Of a stretch of DNA of 64,000 nucleotides, positions 23,077-34,200 are shown piece after piece; positions within the stretch are counted from its first letter, which is position 1; every line of letters begins with the position of its first letter. The stretch is from Terebella lapidaria (taxonomy: Eukaryota > Annelida > Polychaeta > Terebellida > Terebellidae). The notes below the pieces were generated by a model. The model did not search any database and was not told the DNA's origin. It worked only from the letters and a program-made list of their open reading frames with translations. The stretch covers positions 18,377,402-18,441,401 of the forward strand of contig OX424567.1 of the NCBI GenBank assembly GCA_949152475.1, written 5' to 3'. Position numbers and translations under genes: made by a program.

Positions 23077-24683
23077 ATGTCGGACCACGAGACCGACGTC
23101 TCTGGTCGCTCTGTCTATGCATGTGGCTTCGACCAACCAGTTTCGTTGGATGAGATTGTAGATTACTTTTCCAACTTCGGAGTTGTGTCACATTGTGACT
23201 TCGATGATGAAGATTCTGTGGTACTTGTCTTTGAGTCTTCGGATTCGGCTTCTGCGTTGCTTAGACAACACTCTGTGATCTTTCATCGCGGAAGGTTGCA
23301 GCTTCTACCCCCAACTTCTTTGCAGGTGGCAGCCCTGAGTCACCACCAACTTCGTCAAGGTCCATCAGACGATGGTCAAGCTGACTTCGGGAGTGATGAT
23401 ACTAGTAGCTCAGCTACAGAAAAACCACTGGTGGAACAAATGACTGAAGCCCTGATGGCTACATCAACTCCGGAAATGCTCAATATCTTGCAGAATCTTG
23501 CGGAATCAGTATACAGTATAATCCAGGATAGGAATCCAGATCTTCAGGGTATTGCTGGCAGACTGCCCCAGAAAGATGATTACCGTGAACCGACAACCAT
23601 ACAGAAGGCCGTTCGGATGGCACGAGGCCCACAGCACTGTGATACACCAGTCAAGGAAGAACGATTGACGCCCACACATGGCGATGTGACTGCCCAGTCT
23701 GATGCCCCCAAACCAGGTGACACAGCTTTAAAGCCGACTTTCCAACAGGATGGTACTCCATCGATAGGCACCCCACTGCCACTTGGAGCAACTGCCTCTC
23801 CCAGTCCGAGCACTGCTACAGTGATGCCGAACTTTGCACTCCAATATCCACGAGTACCACTCTTCTCTGGTGTGACTAACAAAGATGTGAGTTATCTGCA
23901 GTGGCGAAATGAAGTACGCTGTTTGCTCTCAGAAGGACATGCCCGACCAAGTATCTTGCAGGCCATTCGTCGGTCATTGAAGGGTCCAGCGGCAGAGGTG
24001 CTCATGAATCTTGGCGAAAATCTAACACCAGAGCTGATAGTGGAGAAGTTTGACACTGTTTTTGGTCCATACCTTCCGAAGCTTTGGCTACAGACTTCTA
24101 TGTTGCTACACAACAACCTGAAGAAAAAATTGTTGATTGGTCTTGTCGCATCGAGTCTTTGTGGAATGTCGCCCAGGACAAAGGGGTAATCTTCGCCGAT
24201 CCTTCTGGATCACTCCGTTCTAAATTCTTCTCAGGTATCACTGATAGAGAGGTTCGCAACGCACTGCGTCACAGATTTGACTCTGGTGAATCATTCTCAA
24301 CTTTGTTGATAGCGGCTCGTGGACTTGAGCATGAGTTGGCTCAGAAAAATCCATCTTCAAGTACCAAATCCAGTACCTCGAAGGACAAAAAGAACTCTGC
24401 CACAGTACAGGTACAGCAGTCTCAGATGGAACGAACAATGGATGATATTCTAAAGAAAATCAGCGAGATGAGCACTCGTGTGCAGAAGTTGGAATCCGGA
24501 ACACCTCCAAGTAGGAAACAAGACACCCAGAGATCAGGAGGTCAAAGAAGAACAACTGGGGAACGGACATGCTACTTCTGCCGAGAGGTTGGACATCTGA
24601 TAAAGGATTGTGAGCATCTGAAGAGACTCCGTCAACTATCACAGACACAAGGAAATGATACTCGGCAGTCGGGAAACGAGTAG
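23077..24683 (+). pseudogene. gag: gag of the young LTR element, broken by a -1 frameshift
   Basis: The chosen start is ATG 23077 (MSDHETDVSG). The first frame runs to a stop at 24187-24189; the capsid then continues in the -1 frame, open from 24054 to TAG 24681-24683. The N terminus (about 23107-23310) looks like an RRM/RNP fold: VYACGF as RNP2 and SVVLVFES as RNP1. The middle resembles a Ty3/PNMA-type capsid (LATDFYVATQQPEEKIVDW). The C terminus has a CCHC zinc knuckle, CYFCREVGHLIKDC, at 24570-24611. The break lies near 24066-24081, with no slippery heptamer, so a one-base change is more likely than programmed shifting. Gag forms the particle and binds the element RNA. Confidence 0.85.
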
Positions 24684-27600
24684 AAGTCAGTGCGGATGGG
24701 CACGTGACTGACTTTGTTCCTGATGGCCCAGCAAAAATGACATCACTTGATCACCTTGATGCAACAGTTCTCAACACACAGAAAACCACACTGATTGGCA
24801 TCGAGAACGTAACCGACATACAAGTCAACGGTATTCAGTGTTGTGCACTGATCGACACTGGCAGCAATGTCACCACACTGTCCAGTGACTTCATCGAGAA
24901 TCACTTGCCAAACATTGAGCTACAACAACTAGACAATCTCCTGACGATCCATGCAGCAGGTGGAGGATTCGTCCATTACAGTGGCTATGTCGAGGTGGAG
25001 ATCGCACTAGACAACTGTTCCTATGCAGTGTTGGCCCTGGATGTGCCTGGAAAGTCGTACTCACCGGATGTCCCGGTGATACTTGGGACTAACGTACTGC
25101 GACTCTTCGCCAGTGACTGTGGATATCAAGCTCAGGACAAACCCGTATGGAAAATGGCAATTCGGGCTATGCAGCTCATGGATGACAATGATGGCATAGT
25201 TGGCTTCGTCAAGTCGACCAAAGCAGAAACCGTAGCTCCAGGAGAGAAGAAGCTTCTACAAGGATTAACCCGAGCTTATGCTGGTGTAACTCTACCAAGC
25301 ATGACAGTACTAACCGAGGAATTTCCAGAATCAGCACTTCCAGGTGGTCTTCTCGTGAGCCCAACTCTACACAATATCAAAGGAAAGAGTGTTTCGTGTT
25401 TCAAACAGCAAGTGGAAATCAGGAACCTGACTCATCGAACGATCACAATCCCAGCCAAAGCCACACTTTGTGCTCTGCATCAGGTGGAGATCCAGTCAAC
25501 TGATATTCCATCCCAAGACACTGAATCAGAAGAAGCTTTCCTGAAGATGTTTGAGTGGCCCAGTGACCCAGTTAGAGCTGACGCTCTGAGAGAACTGATT
25601 CTCAAATGGAAGTCTGTATTTTCACAGAGCAGCATGGACTATGGTCGGACTGACCGCATCAAACATGACATAAAACTGAATGATGACACCCCGAAGAAGA
25701 TGGCTCCAAGACGAGTGCCACCAGCCATGGTGGATGAGGTGCGACAACATCTGGAAGAGATGCTGGCGAACAAGCACATCCGACCTTCTCATAGTCCTTG
25801 GGCATCTCCAACTGTCTTAGCTATTAAGAAAGATAACTCCTTGAGATTTTGCGTGGACTACAGGTTCTTGAACTCCCGCACAATTCGAGACGCTTACGCC
25901 CTGCCCCGAGTGGATGACACACTAGACGCTTTGAGCGGAGCATCTATGTTCTCCTGTTTGGATCTTCGCGGAGGGTACTGGCAGGTTGAGCTCGAGGAAA
26001 CAGCCAAAGAGAAGACGGCCTTCACCGTAGGAAACTTGGGTTTCTTTGAGTTCAACGTCATGCCCTTCGGCTTAACAAACAGCCCGGCCACCTTTCAAAG
26101 GTTGATGGAAAGCTGTCTATCGGATCTTCAGTACAGAAATTGCCTGGTTTACCTGGATGACATAATTGTGTTCTCCAGAAACTTCCAAGAACACCTCGAC
26201 CGGCTAGAACTTGTGTTTGAGCGTCTACGAGAATACGGTCTCAAGTTAAAACCGTCAAAATGCCACTTCCTCCGGGACAAGGTAAAATACCTTGGTCACA
26301 TCGTCTCCAAGGACGGCATACAGGCAGACCAGGAAAAGATTGCTGCAGTAGTCAACTGGCCAGTTCCAAAGACTGTCAAGGACCTGCAAACATTTTTGGG
26401 TTTCACTGGATTTTACCGGCGTTTTGTCAAAGACTATGGACGGATGGCTCATCCACTGACACAGTTACTGAAGGGACACAGCAACACTGATTTTGATCGC
26501 CAGAGGAAAAGCCCAGATCTCACTTGGCTGGACCAGCATCAGATGGCTTTTGAAGAGCTGAAAGCAGCCTTGACAACGACACCTACACTGTCTTTCGCAG
26601 ACTACACCCTGCCGTTCATCCTCCATGTTGACGCCAGTAGCTATGGTTTAGGTGCCGTTCTGTACCAGCGACAAGCAGGCCAACTCAGAGTTATCGCTTA
26701 CGCCAGCTGCAGCCTCAAACCATCAGAGACTCACTACTCTGCGTACAAGTTGGAGTTCCTGGCCCTAAAGTGGGCAATCACTGATAAATTTAGCGACTAC
26801 TTGTATGGCACTAAATGTGAGGTGTGGACGGACAGCAATCCGCTAACGTACGTCTTGAGCAGCGCCCGCCTAGATGCGACCGGCCACAGATGGCTTGCTC
26901 GTCTTGCAGCATTCGACTTCAGTCTCCATTACAAGCCAGGAAAAACGAATCAAGACGCGGATGCAATGTCCAGATTGCCAGGAGATCTCCAAAACCACGT
27001 AGTCCAAGCAGTATGCTGTATGCCCATGGTGCAGGAAGGCTACATCCACACTATGTCTTCGACCCCTTCAGTGATGGCAGATGTTTGCCCACCCTCTTCG
27101 TATGTTCTTCCTCCAGCAGATGCCAGAAAGGCACAGGAAACAGATTCTGTAATCGCGGAGGTGTTGCGTGCAAAGGCGGCGGGGAAAGGAGCACCGAGAC
27201 CAGACAAGTCTGCTCATCCTGAGATCGGGAAGTTTGCACGACAGTGGGAGAAGCTCATCGTGATCCAGAATGTATTGTATCGCCAGACAGGCAGTCAGGA
27301 CAACAAAACCCTGCAGTTAGTGGTACCAGCCTCTCTTCGTACAAAGGTGATGTCAAGTCTTCATGAGGGTATGGCACACCCAGGTCGCGATAAAACACTC
27401 GCACTGATTGAGGAAAGATTCCATTGGCCAGGAATGCGGCGTGATGTTGAGAAGAAAGTATCCTCCTGTAAGCGGTGTGTTTGTCGGAAGGCATCCAGTC
27501 AACATCCACTCTTGGTACCCATCACCACCACCCAACCGTTGGAGCTGGTGTGTTGTGACTATCTCCTAGTGGAACCGTCAGCCGGGTATGAGCATTTACT

Positions 27601-28576
27601 CGTAGTCACAGACCACTTCACGAAATTCGCCAGAGTGATCCCGACCCAAAACGAATCGGCCCGAACAACAGCGAAGGTGCTTCTGGAACAGTTTATCAAC
27701 CTTTATGGATACCCAAGCCGTCTGCACTCTGACCAAGGCCGCTGTTTCGAATCACGAGTCATCAAAGAACTCTGTAACTTGACAGGCATGACCAAGAGCC
27801 GCACCACACCTTACCATCCAGAAGGAAATGGGGCTTGCGAGCGGTTTAACCGCACCCTCTTGAAAATGTTGGGGACCATGAGCCAGGATCAGAAACCTAG
27901 ATGGAAGGAGCATCTGAACACTCTGGTGTATGCTTACAATGCCACACCACATCGCACTACCGGGTTTTCACCCTATGAACTGATGTTTGGGAGGAAGCCG
28001 CCACTACCCATCGATTTAGAACTTGGAACCCCTCTGGCAGCAAACCATGCAGACTACCTCAAATTCACAGAGGACTTGAGGAGGCGTCTCGAGTACTGCC
28101 ACAACTTGGTGAAACAACAGGTAACAACTCTTGGGGAATATAATGCCCAGCGAAAAAGACCTCGACCAGCATCACAACTGAACACAGGGGATCGAGTACT
28201 GGTGCGGAAAGTGGGACTCAAAGGGAGATCCAAACTCGAGGATCGGTGGGATCCAGATGTGTTCAAGGTCGTGACGCAACCCAACAAGGAAATCCCAGTG
28301 TACAGAGTTGAGTCCGTGGCTGGAAAGAAGAAAAAGACACTCCACCGTAGTATGTTGTGCCCGTTCCCTGGTGATGATGAGGATGATGTCAGTGCAACAG
28401 AGGTTGCCGATCACAAGAAAGACAAGCCAAACAGGACTTCGAAGAGAACTGTCACAGAAGTGCGAAGTGAGGAGTCTACAGACGCCGAGAACACCGACTC
28501 AGAGGAAGAACCGTCAGTCAGCAGGTTACGACGAACCACCCGAGTTAGGAAACCACCAGACCGTTTTACTATTTAG
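24659..28576 (+). CDS. pol: Pol polyprotein: protease, RT, RNase H, integrase
   Basis: Open without interruption; the frame opens at 24659 after a stop and is entered by the -1 shift near 24677. Residues counted from 24704: aspartic protease motif DTGSN at 51-55; reverse transcriptase with FCVDYRFLN and the catalytic YLDD at 483-486; RNase H start HVDASSYGLG with D643; integrase zinc-finger region (HEGMAHPGR, CKRCVC) and catalytic D952, D1010, E1046, the last two 35 residues apart (DD35E). A C-terminal GDRVLVRK module with RWDPDVFKV follows; no chromodomain seen. Order PR-RT-RH-IN marks Ty3/Gypsy. All catalytic residues are present, so enzymatic activity is plausible. Confidence 0.95.
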   Translation, partial: YSAVGKRVEVSADGHVTDFVPDGPAKMTSLDHLDATVLNTQKTTLIGIENVTDIQVNGIQCCALIDTGSNVTTLSSDFIENHLPNIELQQLDNLLTIHAAGGGFVHYSGYVEVEIALDNCSYAVLALDVPGKSYSPDVPVILGTNVLRLFASDCGYQAQDKPVWKMAIRAMQLMDDNDGIVGFVKSTKAETVAPGEKKLLQGLTRAYAGVTLPSMTVLTEEFPESALPGGLLVSPTLHNIKGKSVSCFKQQVEIRNLTHRTITIPAKATLCALHQVEIQSTDIPSQDTESEEAFLKMFEWPSDPVRADALRELILKWKSVFSQSSMDYGRTDRIKHDIKLNDDTPKKMAPRRVPPAMVDEVRQHLEEMLANKHIRPSHSPWASPTVLAIKKDNSLRFCVDYRFLNSRTIRDAYALPRVDDTLDALSGASMFSCLDLRGGYWQVELEETAKEKTAFTVGNLGFFEFNVMPFGLTNSPATFQRLMESCLSDLQYRNCLVYLDDIIVFSRNFQEHLDRLELVFERLREYGLKLKPSKCHFLRDKVKYLGHIVSKDGIQADQEKIAAVVNWPVPKTVKDLQTFLGFTGFYRRFVKDYGRMAHPLTQLLKGHSNTDFDRQRKSPDLTWLDQHQMAFEELKAALTTTPTLSFADYTLPFILHVDASSYGLGAVLYQRQAGQLRVIAYASCSLKPSETHYSAYKLEFLALKWAITDKFSDYLYGTKCEVWTDSNPLTYVLSSARLDATGHRWLARLAAFDFSLHYKPGKTNQDADAMSRLPGDLQNHVVQAVCCMPMVQEGYIHTMSSTPSVMADVCPPSSYVLPPADARKAQETDSVIAEVLRAKAAGKGAPRPDKSAHPEIGKFARQWEKLIVIQNVLYRQTGSQDNKTLQLVVPASLRTKVMSSLHEGMAHPGRDKTLALIEERFHWPGMRRDVEKKVSSCKRCVCRKASSQHPLLVPITTTQPLELVCCDYLLVEPSAGYEHLLVVTDHFTKFARVIPTQNESARTTAKVLLEQFINLYGYPSRLHSDQGRCFESRVIKELCNLTGMTKSRTTPYHPEGNGACERFNRTLLKMLGTMSQDQKPRWKEHLNTLVYAYNATPHRTTGFSPYELMFGRKPPLPIDLELGTPLAANHADYLKFTEDLRRRLEYCHNLVKQQVTTLGEYNAQRKRPRPASQLNTGDRVLVRKVGLKGRSKLEDRWDPDVFKVVTQPNKEIPVYRVESVAGKKKKTLHRSMLCPFPGDDEDDVSATEVADHKKDKPNRTSKRTVTEVRSEESTDAENTDSEEEPSVSRLRRTTRVRKPPDRFTI
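24671..24730 (+). promoter_or_regulatory. -1 ribosomal frameshift signal between gag and pol
   Basis: The heptamer GGGAAAC (24671-24677) is in gag phase as G GGA AAC, two codons before the gag stop. Eight bases later a 6-bp stem can form (GTCAGT 24686-24691 with ACTGAC 24707-24712). Its loop TGGGC (24697-24701) can pair with GCCCA (24726-24730), giving an H-type pseudoknot. Pol is open in the -1 frame from 24659. Slippery site, spacing and structure all fit the retroviral model; the folding is inferred by eye. Confidence 0.8.
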
Positions 28577-28710
28577 GAAGGCACGTTCAGTGATTTAATT
28601 AAGATATACATGTATAGCCTATGTACTTGTATCCATTATGATATCTAATTAAGCTTCAGAAAACGAAGGCTGATTTGCTACCTTTTAAATGTCGAGGACG
28701 CCATTTCCCC

Positions 28711-28724
28711 GTTGGGGCGGAGTA
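28711..28724 (+). promoter_or_regulatory. Polypurine tract
   Basis: The G-rich stretch GGGGCGGAGTA sits directly before the 3' LTR start TGTGCG at 28725, the expected place for plus-strand priming. Confidence 0.55.
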
Positions 28725-29593
28725 TGTGCGAGAGACGCATGAATGAACGATGTGTGAATGAATGCATGATGCGTGGGATATGAATATTTTGTGGTGTTCT
28801 TTTGGGCACGTTATGATTTCGTTCATCTTGCTGGGTTATTCAACCCTCTGGGTCTTTCGTTGACGTTCCTGGGTGTCCGTTTCCGTTCAAGCCGGAAGTG
28901 ACACATTGTTGTTGTTCTCCTTTCTCCATCTTGGCAGGAATTGTCAGATAAACTGGGAGTCGTAAATCCGTTAGCATCTTGGTAATAAACAGTCCAAAAC
29001 TGGTACAAAACAAACCCTCAGCACAGGTAAATGTCCAATATTAGGTTAAAATGATTATTTTCCGTAAAACACCTGTAAAACCCGTAATACACTTGTTTAG
29101 TTCGCGCACCCACGTGAGGTGATAGTTTACTGCATTTACGTTGAACACATTTCTGTAAGTTTCGTCATTTAGAGTAACCATGGCAGGCATAAGAAATGAC
29201 TTGGTATGAATATATCAACAGTATATACTTCTGTGTAGGTGGTGACGCTTAGTTTCATAAGACACGAGGAATCCCCGCGTGTCACAACGACGCAGAAGGG
29301 GTAAGGCTGGTTACCAGATTTGCTAGTTAATACCGTGAATGAGTGTTTATATGTAAAGTTCTATTGTATCCATATATTTTGGTCATGGATGGTAGAGGAC
29401 ATCTACCGGGTCACATATATTTTCATGGATGGTTCAAATTGCCTAAATATTGAACTGATTGTTCTGACATGCTCCGGTATTGTACCGGTTGGAATGAATT
29501 ATTATTTACAACTACCATATTTTATTTTGTTATAGGATTTTTCCTCCTACGAATAAACCGTCCAATCAAACGGCTGCGTTATTCCCTACAACA
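28725..29593 (+). repeat. 3' LTR
   Basis: 869 bp, identical to the 5' LTR apart from one base. It is followed by TATG (29594-29597), the target duplication. Confidence 0.92.
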
Positions 29594-29600
29594 TATGGAT

Positions 29601-30160
29601 GTCACTTTAAAGCAGCTGTCTTCGAATCCAGTCAATATTTTTTGAAAACTATACTTCATACTAAACATGCTATATTAATTGAATGAAACATACTCACATC
29701 AAATGTAATGAAAATAAGCAGTCCTAAGGGAAATTTGGCTCATTTGAACATGTTGTTCTCGCGTAAATACAGGAACTGTATCCATCACACGCGGATGTAA
29801 ACAAAGCATAGAAATGCGAGATAGACTGACAATTCCAAGCATATCATGGTATATCACTGATTATTTTCTCACAACTACACTGTATATGCACATACGAACT
29901 GGAAAATTTACTCCATGTGGACTTTTAAGTGCGATTTGAGCATTTGTTTACATTCGGGTTTGATGGATACACTTCGTTTGTTTATTTACAAAACCGGTAC
30001 AAAATGGACACTAAAACGGATGAAAAAACAACTCGGACGAACTGTAATCACCAAAATCATTGAGCACACCTTCTATTATATTGCACTAGAGGTGTTTAAC
30101 TAAAAATTGGTTTTGAAAAAAAATATTACATACATTCGAAGGCAGCAGCTTTAACGGTGA
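29601..30160. mobile_element. Possible MITE with ~27-bp inverted repeats
   Basis: gtcactttaaagcagctgtc at 29601 matches the reverse complement of the sequence ending cagctttaacggtga at about 30160. The left end lies only a few bases from the LTR insertion, so the true terminus may have been separated by it. No target duplication established. Confidence 0.4.
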
Positions 30161-30647
30161 AAATATAGTTTACAATTCCGGCAAGTGCATATCGCCAATG
30201 GCAACTTGAATACATTTTATCCGTAGTACTGACGGACATTTTGTTACGGCGTATAACCTACTAATCAAGAAGATATTCGTCTTGTGTGGTCTTGATTTTT
30301 CACAATATTCAACTTGAAAAATGATAATGCATTTCCAAAAACATTGGTTCACGTGCCATATAAGGCTTACACCAGTTTGGCCTCCAGGCAACGTCGTTGT
30401 CGCTTTGTTATTTCAATGTGCGTGTATGTTGAAAGGACGCGTACAAATAAAACTGTCCAAGCATAGTCAGGTTCAAGTTTTTTTTCCTGAAGAGTTTCTA
30501 TGGGGCTGGGTGGAGTTTGAATGAATCAAATGATACTGGTTTTTATCATATCCTCCAAATTGGCATGAAATGGAGATTTATGAATTTATTTCTATGTGTT
30601 TGTTTTCTCTCTATAAATTTGATCAACACAGTTACCACTCATCATCT
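30161..30647. other. Unannotated spacer
   Basis: No coding frame with recognisable motifs and no repeat arm seen. Confidence 0.3.
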
Positions 30648-31210
30648 TTAACCTCTTGACCGCCAGACCTGAGGAATTGTCCCACGCCGGGCATTTTTTC
30701 TAGGAAAATTGCAAAATGTATATTATCACAATAATATCTTTAGAGAAAGACCCTGACTTGATTGAAATTAATTACAAAATTATGAAAAAATATAGCGTTA
30801 TGCAAGCAACATCGTAGGGCCTTGGTGTATCATGGTTACCATAGCAACAACCTCACAAAAACCACTAATTCTTGAACTTTTCACAAATCTTGAAATATTA
30901 TACACGAAAGCATGCAATGTTTTCCCAGAACATTAATATCCCCATGTCTTCAGTTACGAATATATGAAACATGGAACTCTGTTTCTTTTATTGATGTTAA
31001 TTACCATACCTAACTGGTACAAATGACAGTGAATTCACCTGAGAATAATTTTGCTCAGCATGCTATCACATATACATCTGTCAGACGACAATATTACGGA
31101 AAACCCAAGAATTTCTCTTTGCTTTACATGCATTCCCATTGTATTGATGTACTATCTTTGACCCACATAGCGATTGTAACGAACACTACAACAGTTTCAT
31201 CAATATATTA

Positions 31211-34200
31211 GACTAGGTACAAAATCTCAAAATAACACTTTAGGGGGGATGGAATGTTACTGCCTGTCACCCATGCTGGGGTCAAAGTAGGGTCCTTACT
31301 GGTCAATATTAGCCCGGATGACATTCAAAATTTATTTTTTTTCATAAAATTCTAACAATTCTATATACGGACGAAGCCGCGGTTATTTTTCTCGTTACGA
31401 AAATTTCACTAAAATTGCCCCAGAATATATACCATACTGCCAAAATAAACCATTCAAAGGTTTTAACCAAGTTTACAGCTAGAAATCAAATGACCCTGAC
31501 ACTACCCTCTAGTGAACTCCGTGATCACATGATAGTCTCGAATTTGACAAAACTAGTTATACTCTCACATATAACTATGCTAGAATGATTATTTTGATGT
31601 CAGATGATACGAATTATCATTTCAAACATACACTACAATAATCAGTTAGATATGTGAAATTTCTTCTCATCAAAACATAAGAAATATCCACCAAAAGTTG
31701 ACCATAACCATTGATTGGTTAATGATTAATCTTACCAATAACTATGATGGAGTAATTATTTTGATATCAAATGATAGGAATCATTAGTTCAAACCCAAAG
31801 TATAAAAACCAAGTCCAGATGTTTTTTTTTCATGAAAACTACAAAATCACACCAAAATTTGACCACAATAATTTATTTACTGTGTCGGCATCTTAGAAAG
31901 TTGCTCGTTTGTGGTTTATTCGCTGCTACTGTTGTCAGGTGTTCTGCTAGTGGTACTTAGTCGACATAGTCACCAGTAGCTTAATTCATCACAATTTTAA
32001 CATATTGGAATCCATAATATTCGCCAACTAAATATAGAAACTCTGTGAATTTTTTACAGGGTTTTGAGAGGAGGGGATGTATTTCATAGTGTTTTCTGAT
32101 CGAGTATTCAAAGAATTCTTAACATTTTATATACAATCAAAAAGGGAAATTAATTACCGGTACCATTTCGATGAGATACATTGTATAATTGGTTCATGTG
32201 GGTGGAGATTCATGCCTCCACAAAATGTGAGTTTGTGGTCCATAATCGCACTGTACCACTAATCTTAAGGGTTCATATAACTTTATAAGATCACTTGTCA
32301 TTTGACGAAAATGTTGCAACATTCAGTTTTACTTCCTATGTTGGATCTTTTCCCCTTCTTGACTCCTTGATCATGAGATCATACAAAACCAGTTCTAATT
32401 GGAACATACGGCCTAAAATGAAGAGTTTGTTTCAGAGCAAAACACTATTTATACATGTATGAACTTGTATGTAGTTAAAAATTTATGACAATAAACCAAC
32501 CCATGGTTTACCTTCTGCAAATAATATTAGCAACATGTTCTTCTAAGCTTCGGATCAACAAAATATTTCTCTTCCAGCCTCTTTAATTGCACATGTCATG
32601 ACATGTGCATATTCAAGGGGTATGGCCAGCATAAACATAGACATGGGAAAGCTCAACACAAATTAATTTGACAATGAAATATCATCCATATCATTCTCAT
32701 TTTCTGTCGAACAGTAGCCCGTGCCCAAGGTCATGTCAGTGTTGATCATGTCGGGATTGTTTGATCAGTATGTACAGACATAACCTTCAGTATAAGACAT
32801 TGCATTCTTTGGAGAACATGTTCCTGTGCAATGGTCCTCCTAACATTTGAATCGGATGGCTTTTGGTGCTGACATCTGATGGTGAATCGAGATGCTCTCA
32901 GCAACCACACTCGAGCCATGATCATTTGGGCTCCAGATGCACGCCCAATAGCTGACTCATGCAACGTGGTGTTTGAGAGCTTCCTTTTTTTGGTACAAGA
33001 TGAAATTTTCGCACATTCCTGCTGCAGAATTGTTTGTACCTGACAGAATTTATGTATGTTAAGAAATATTCTTCGTTTTTTTTTTTGAGAAATTTCTTGG
33101 AGAAATATAAAACACATTCACAGCCGTCGATAAGTTCTTTTCTGATGGAGAATGATTTACCAATCTTTTTCCCTGACATCACACATGTTTTGATCAGCCA
33201 TTGTCGACTGAAATGGCCGTGTCTTTCCTTTGGCAACAAAATCACTGCATACGACCACGCCAAGTGAGATGCCTATGGCTGTGGTGTCGATGTACCTTGT
33301 ACATTGTTTGTTTTCAGGGCAGGATAGAACTCTCGCACATGCCAGCACAGCTACTTAGGTGCTGGTGACCTGAGGATGAAGCAGCTTTTTGCTGTTGAAG
33401 CTGGCAGCTTCCTCCTGTTTGATGCTCAACTGATCGAACCAGTAGTCAGAATGGTGTTGTGCCCAACAATGAGGTTGTAGTACTCTTTACTATGTGTTAG
33501 TAATTACAACAAGTGTACAAGACTACATACTCAGTCTGCTTTCATTCAAAGCGGAAGTGAGACAGACTTGTCTAGTTACTCACGTCACATAAATGTTTTC
33601 GACCGTGTTGGACAATTTTTATTTTCCCTGGATCGTGACTTGAAAGCTTCCCCGTTTGGCACGCTTTTCATGCTTCGAGTTCTTGATGTATACAACGGAT
33701 TGAGGATCCATGACATAGTTGACTCTTTTGTGAGTGAGCATGGAGGCACCAGTTGAAAGATGTACCGAGCCTGAACTCCAAGTGTCTTGGGAGCATTCTT
33801 CACAAAGTGCAGTACTTCCATATCATTGGTGAGGACTGCCGATTGTGGAACATCTTCAACTGGTTCATGGTAATCTCCGAGGATGTGTAACAGAGGCACC
33901 TTGGTTGTTTAAGCAGGAACACCATCTGTGTTGGCCAATGTCCATAGCAGTGGCCATAATGGGACTGCATATTCCATGTTCAGTTGACAATTCCGAGCAA
34001 TAACTAGCATTTTTGCAAATAGAATCCGATCAGCTTGTATAAACCACATACAGATTTTTATTTGGTGAGATGCTGTTTTCCGAAAGGTCGCCCAGGGCCA
34101 TATTACGGAAAACCCCGGTATGTTGCAACCACCTTTGTTGTCTTTGTTTGCACGATGATGCTGAATGTCTTGAAAAACATGTTGACTTCGTTAAAAAAAA

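Larger units (their letters stand above)
20701..29593 (+). mobile_element. Young Ty3/Gypsy LTR retrotransposon (8.9 kb)
   Basis: Complete element: 869-bp LTRs starting TGTGCG and ending ACA, a primer-binding-like site just inside the 5' LTR, gag, pol in the order protease-RT-RNase H-integrase, and a purine-rich tract before the 3' LTR. It is flanked by TATG at 20697-20700 and 29594-29597. The LTRs differ at one visible base (g in the 5' copy, c in the 3' copy, in the ccccgSgtgtc motif), so insertion was very recent. Order and motifs place it in Metaviridae. Pol is intact; gag carries an internal frameshift, so this copy probably cannot make full-length Gag itself. Confidence 0.93.

Noticed and set aside
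24054..24189. Programmed frameshifting inside gag
   Set aside because: No X XXY YYZ heptamer in phase within the overlap; the capsid motif resumes upstream of the only A-rich run, so slippage there would come too late.
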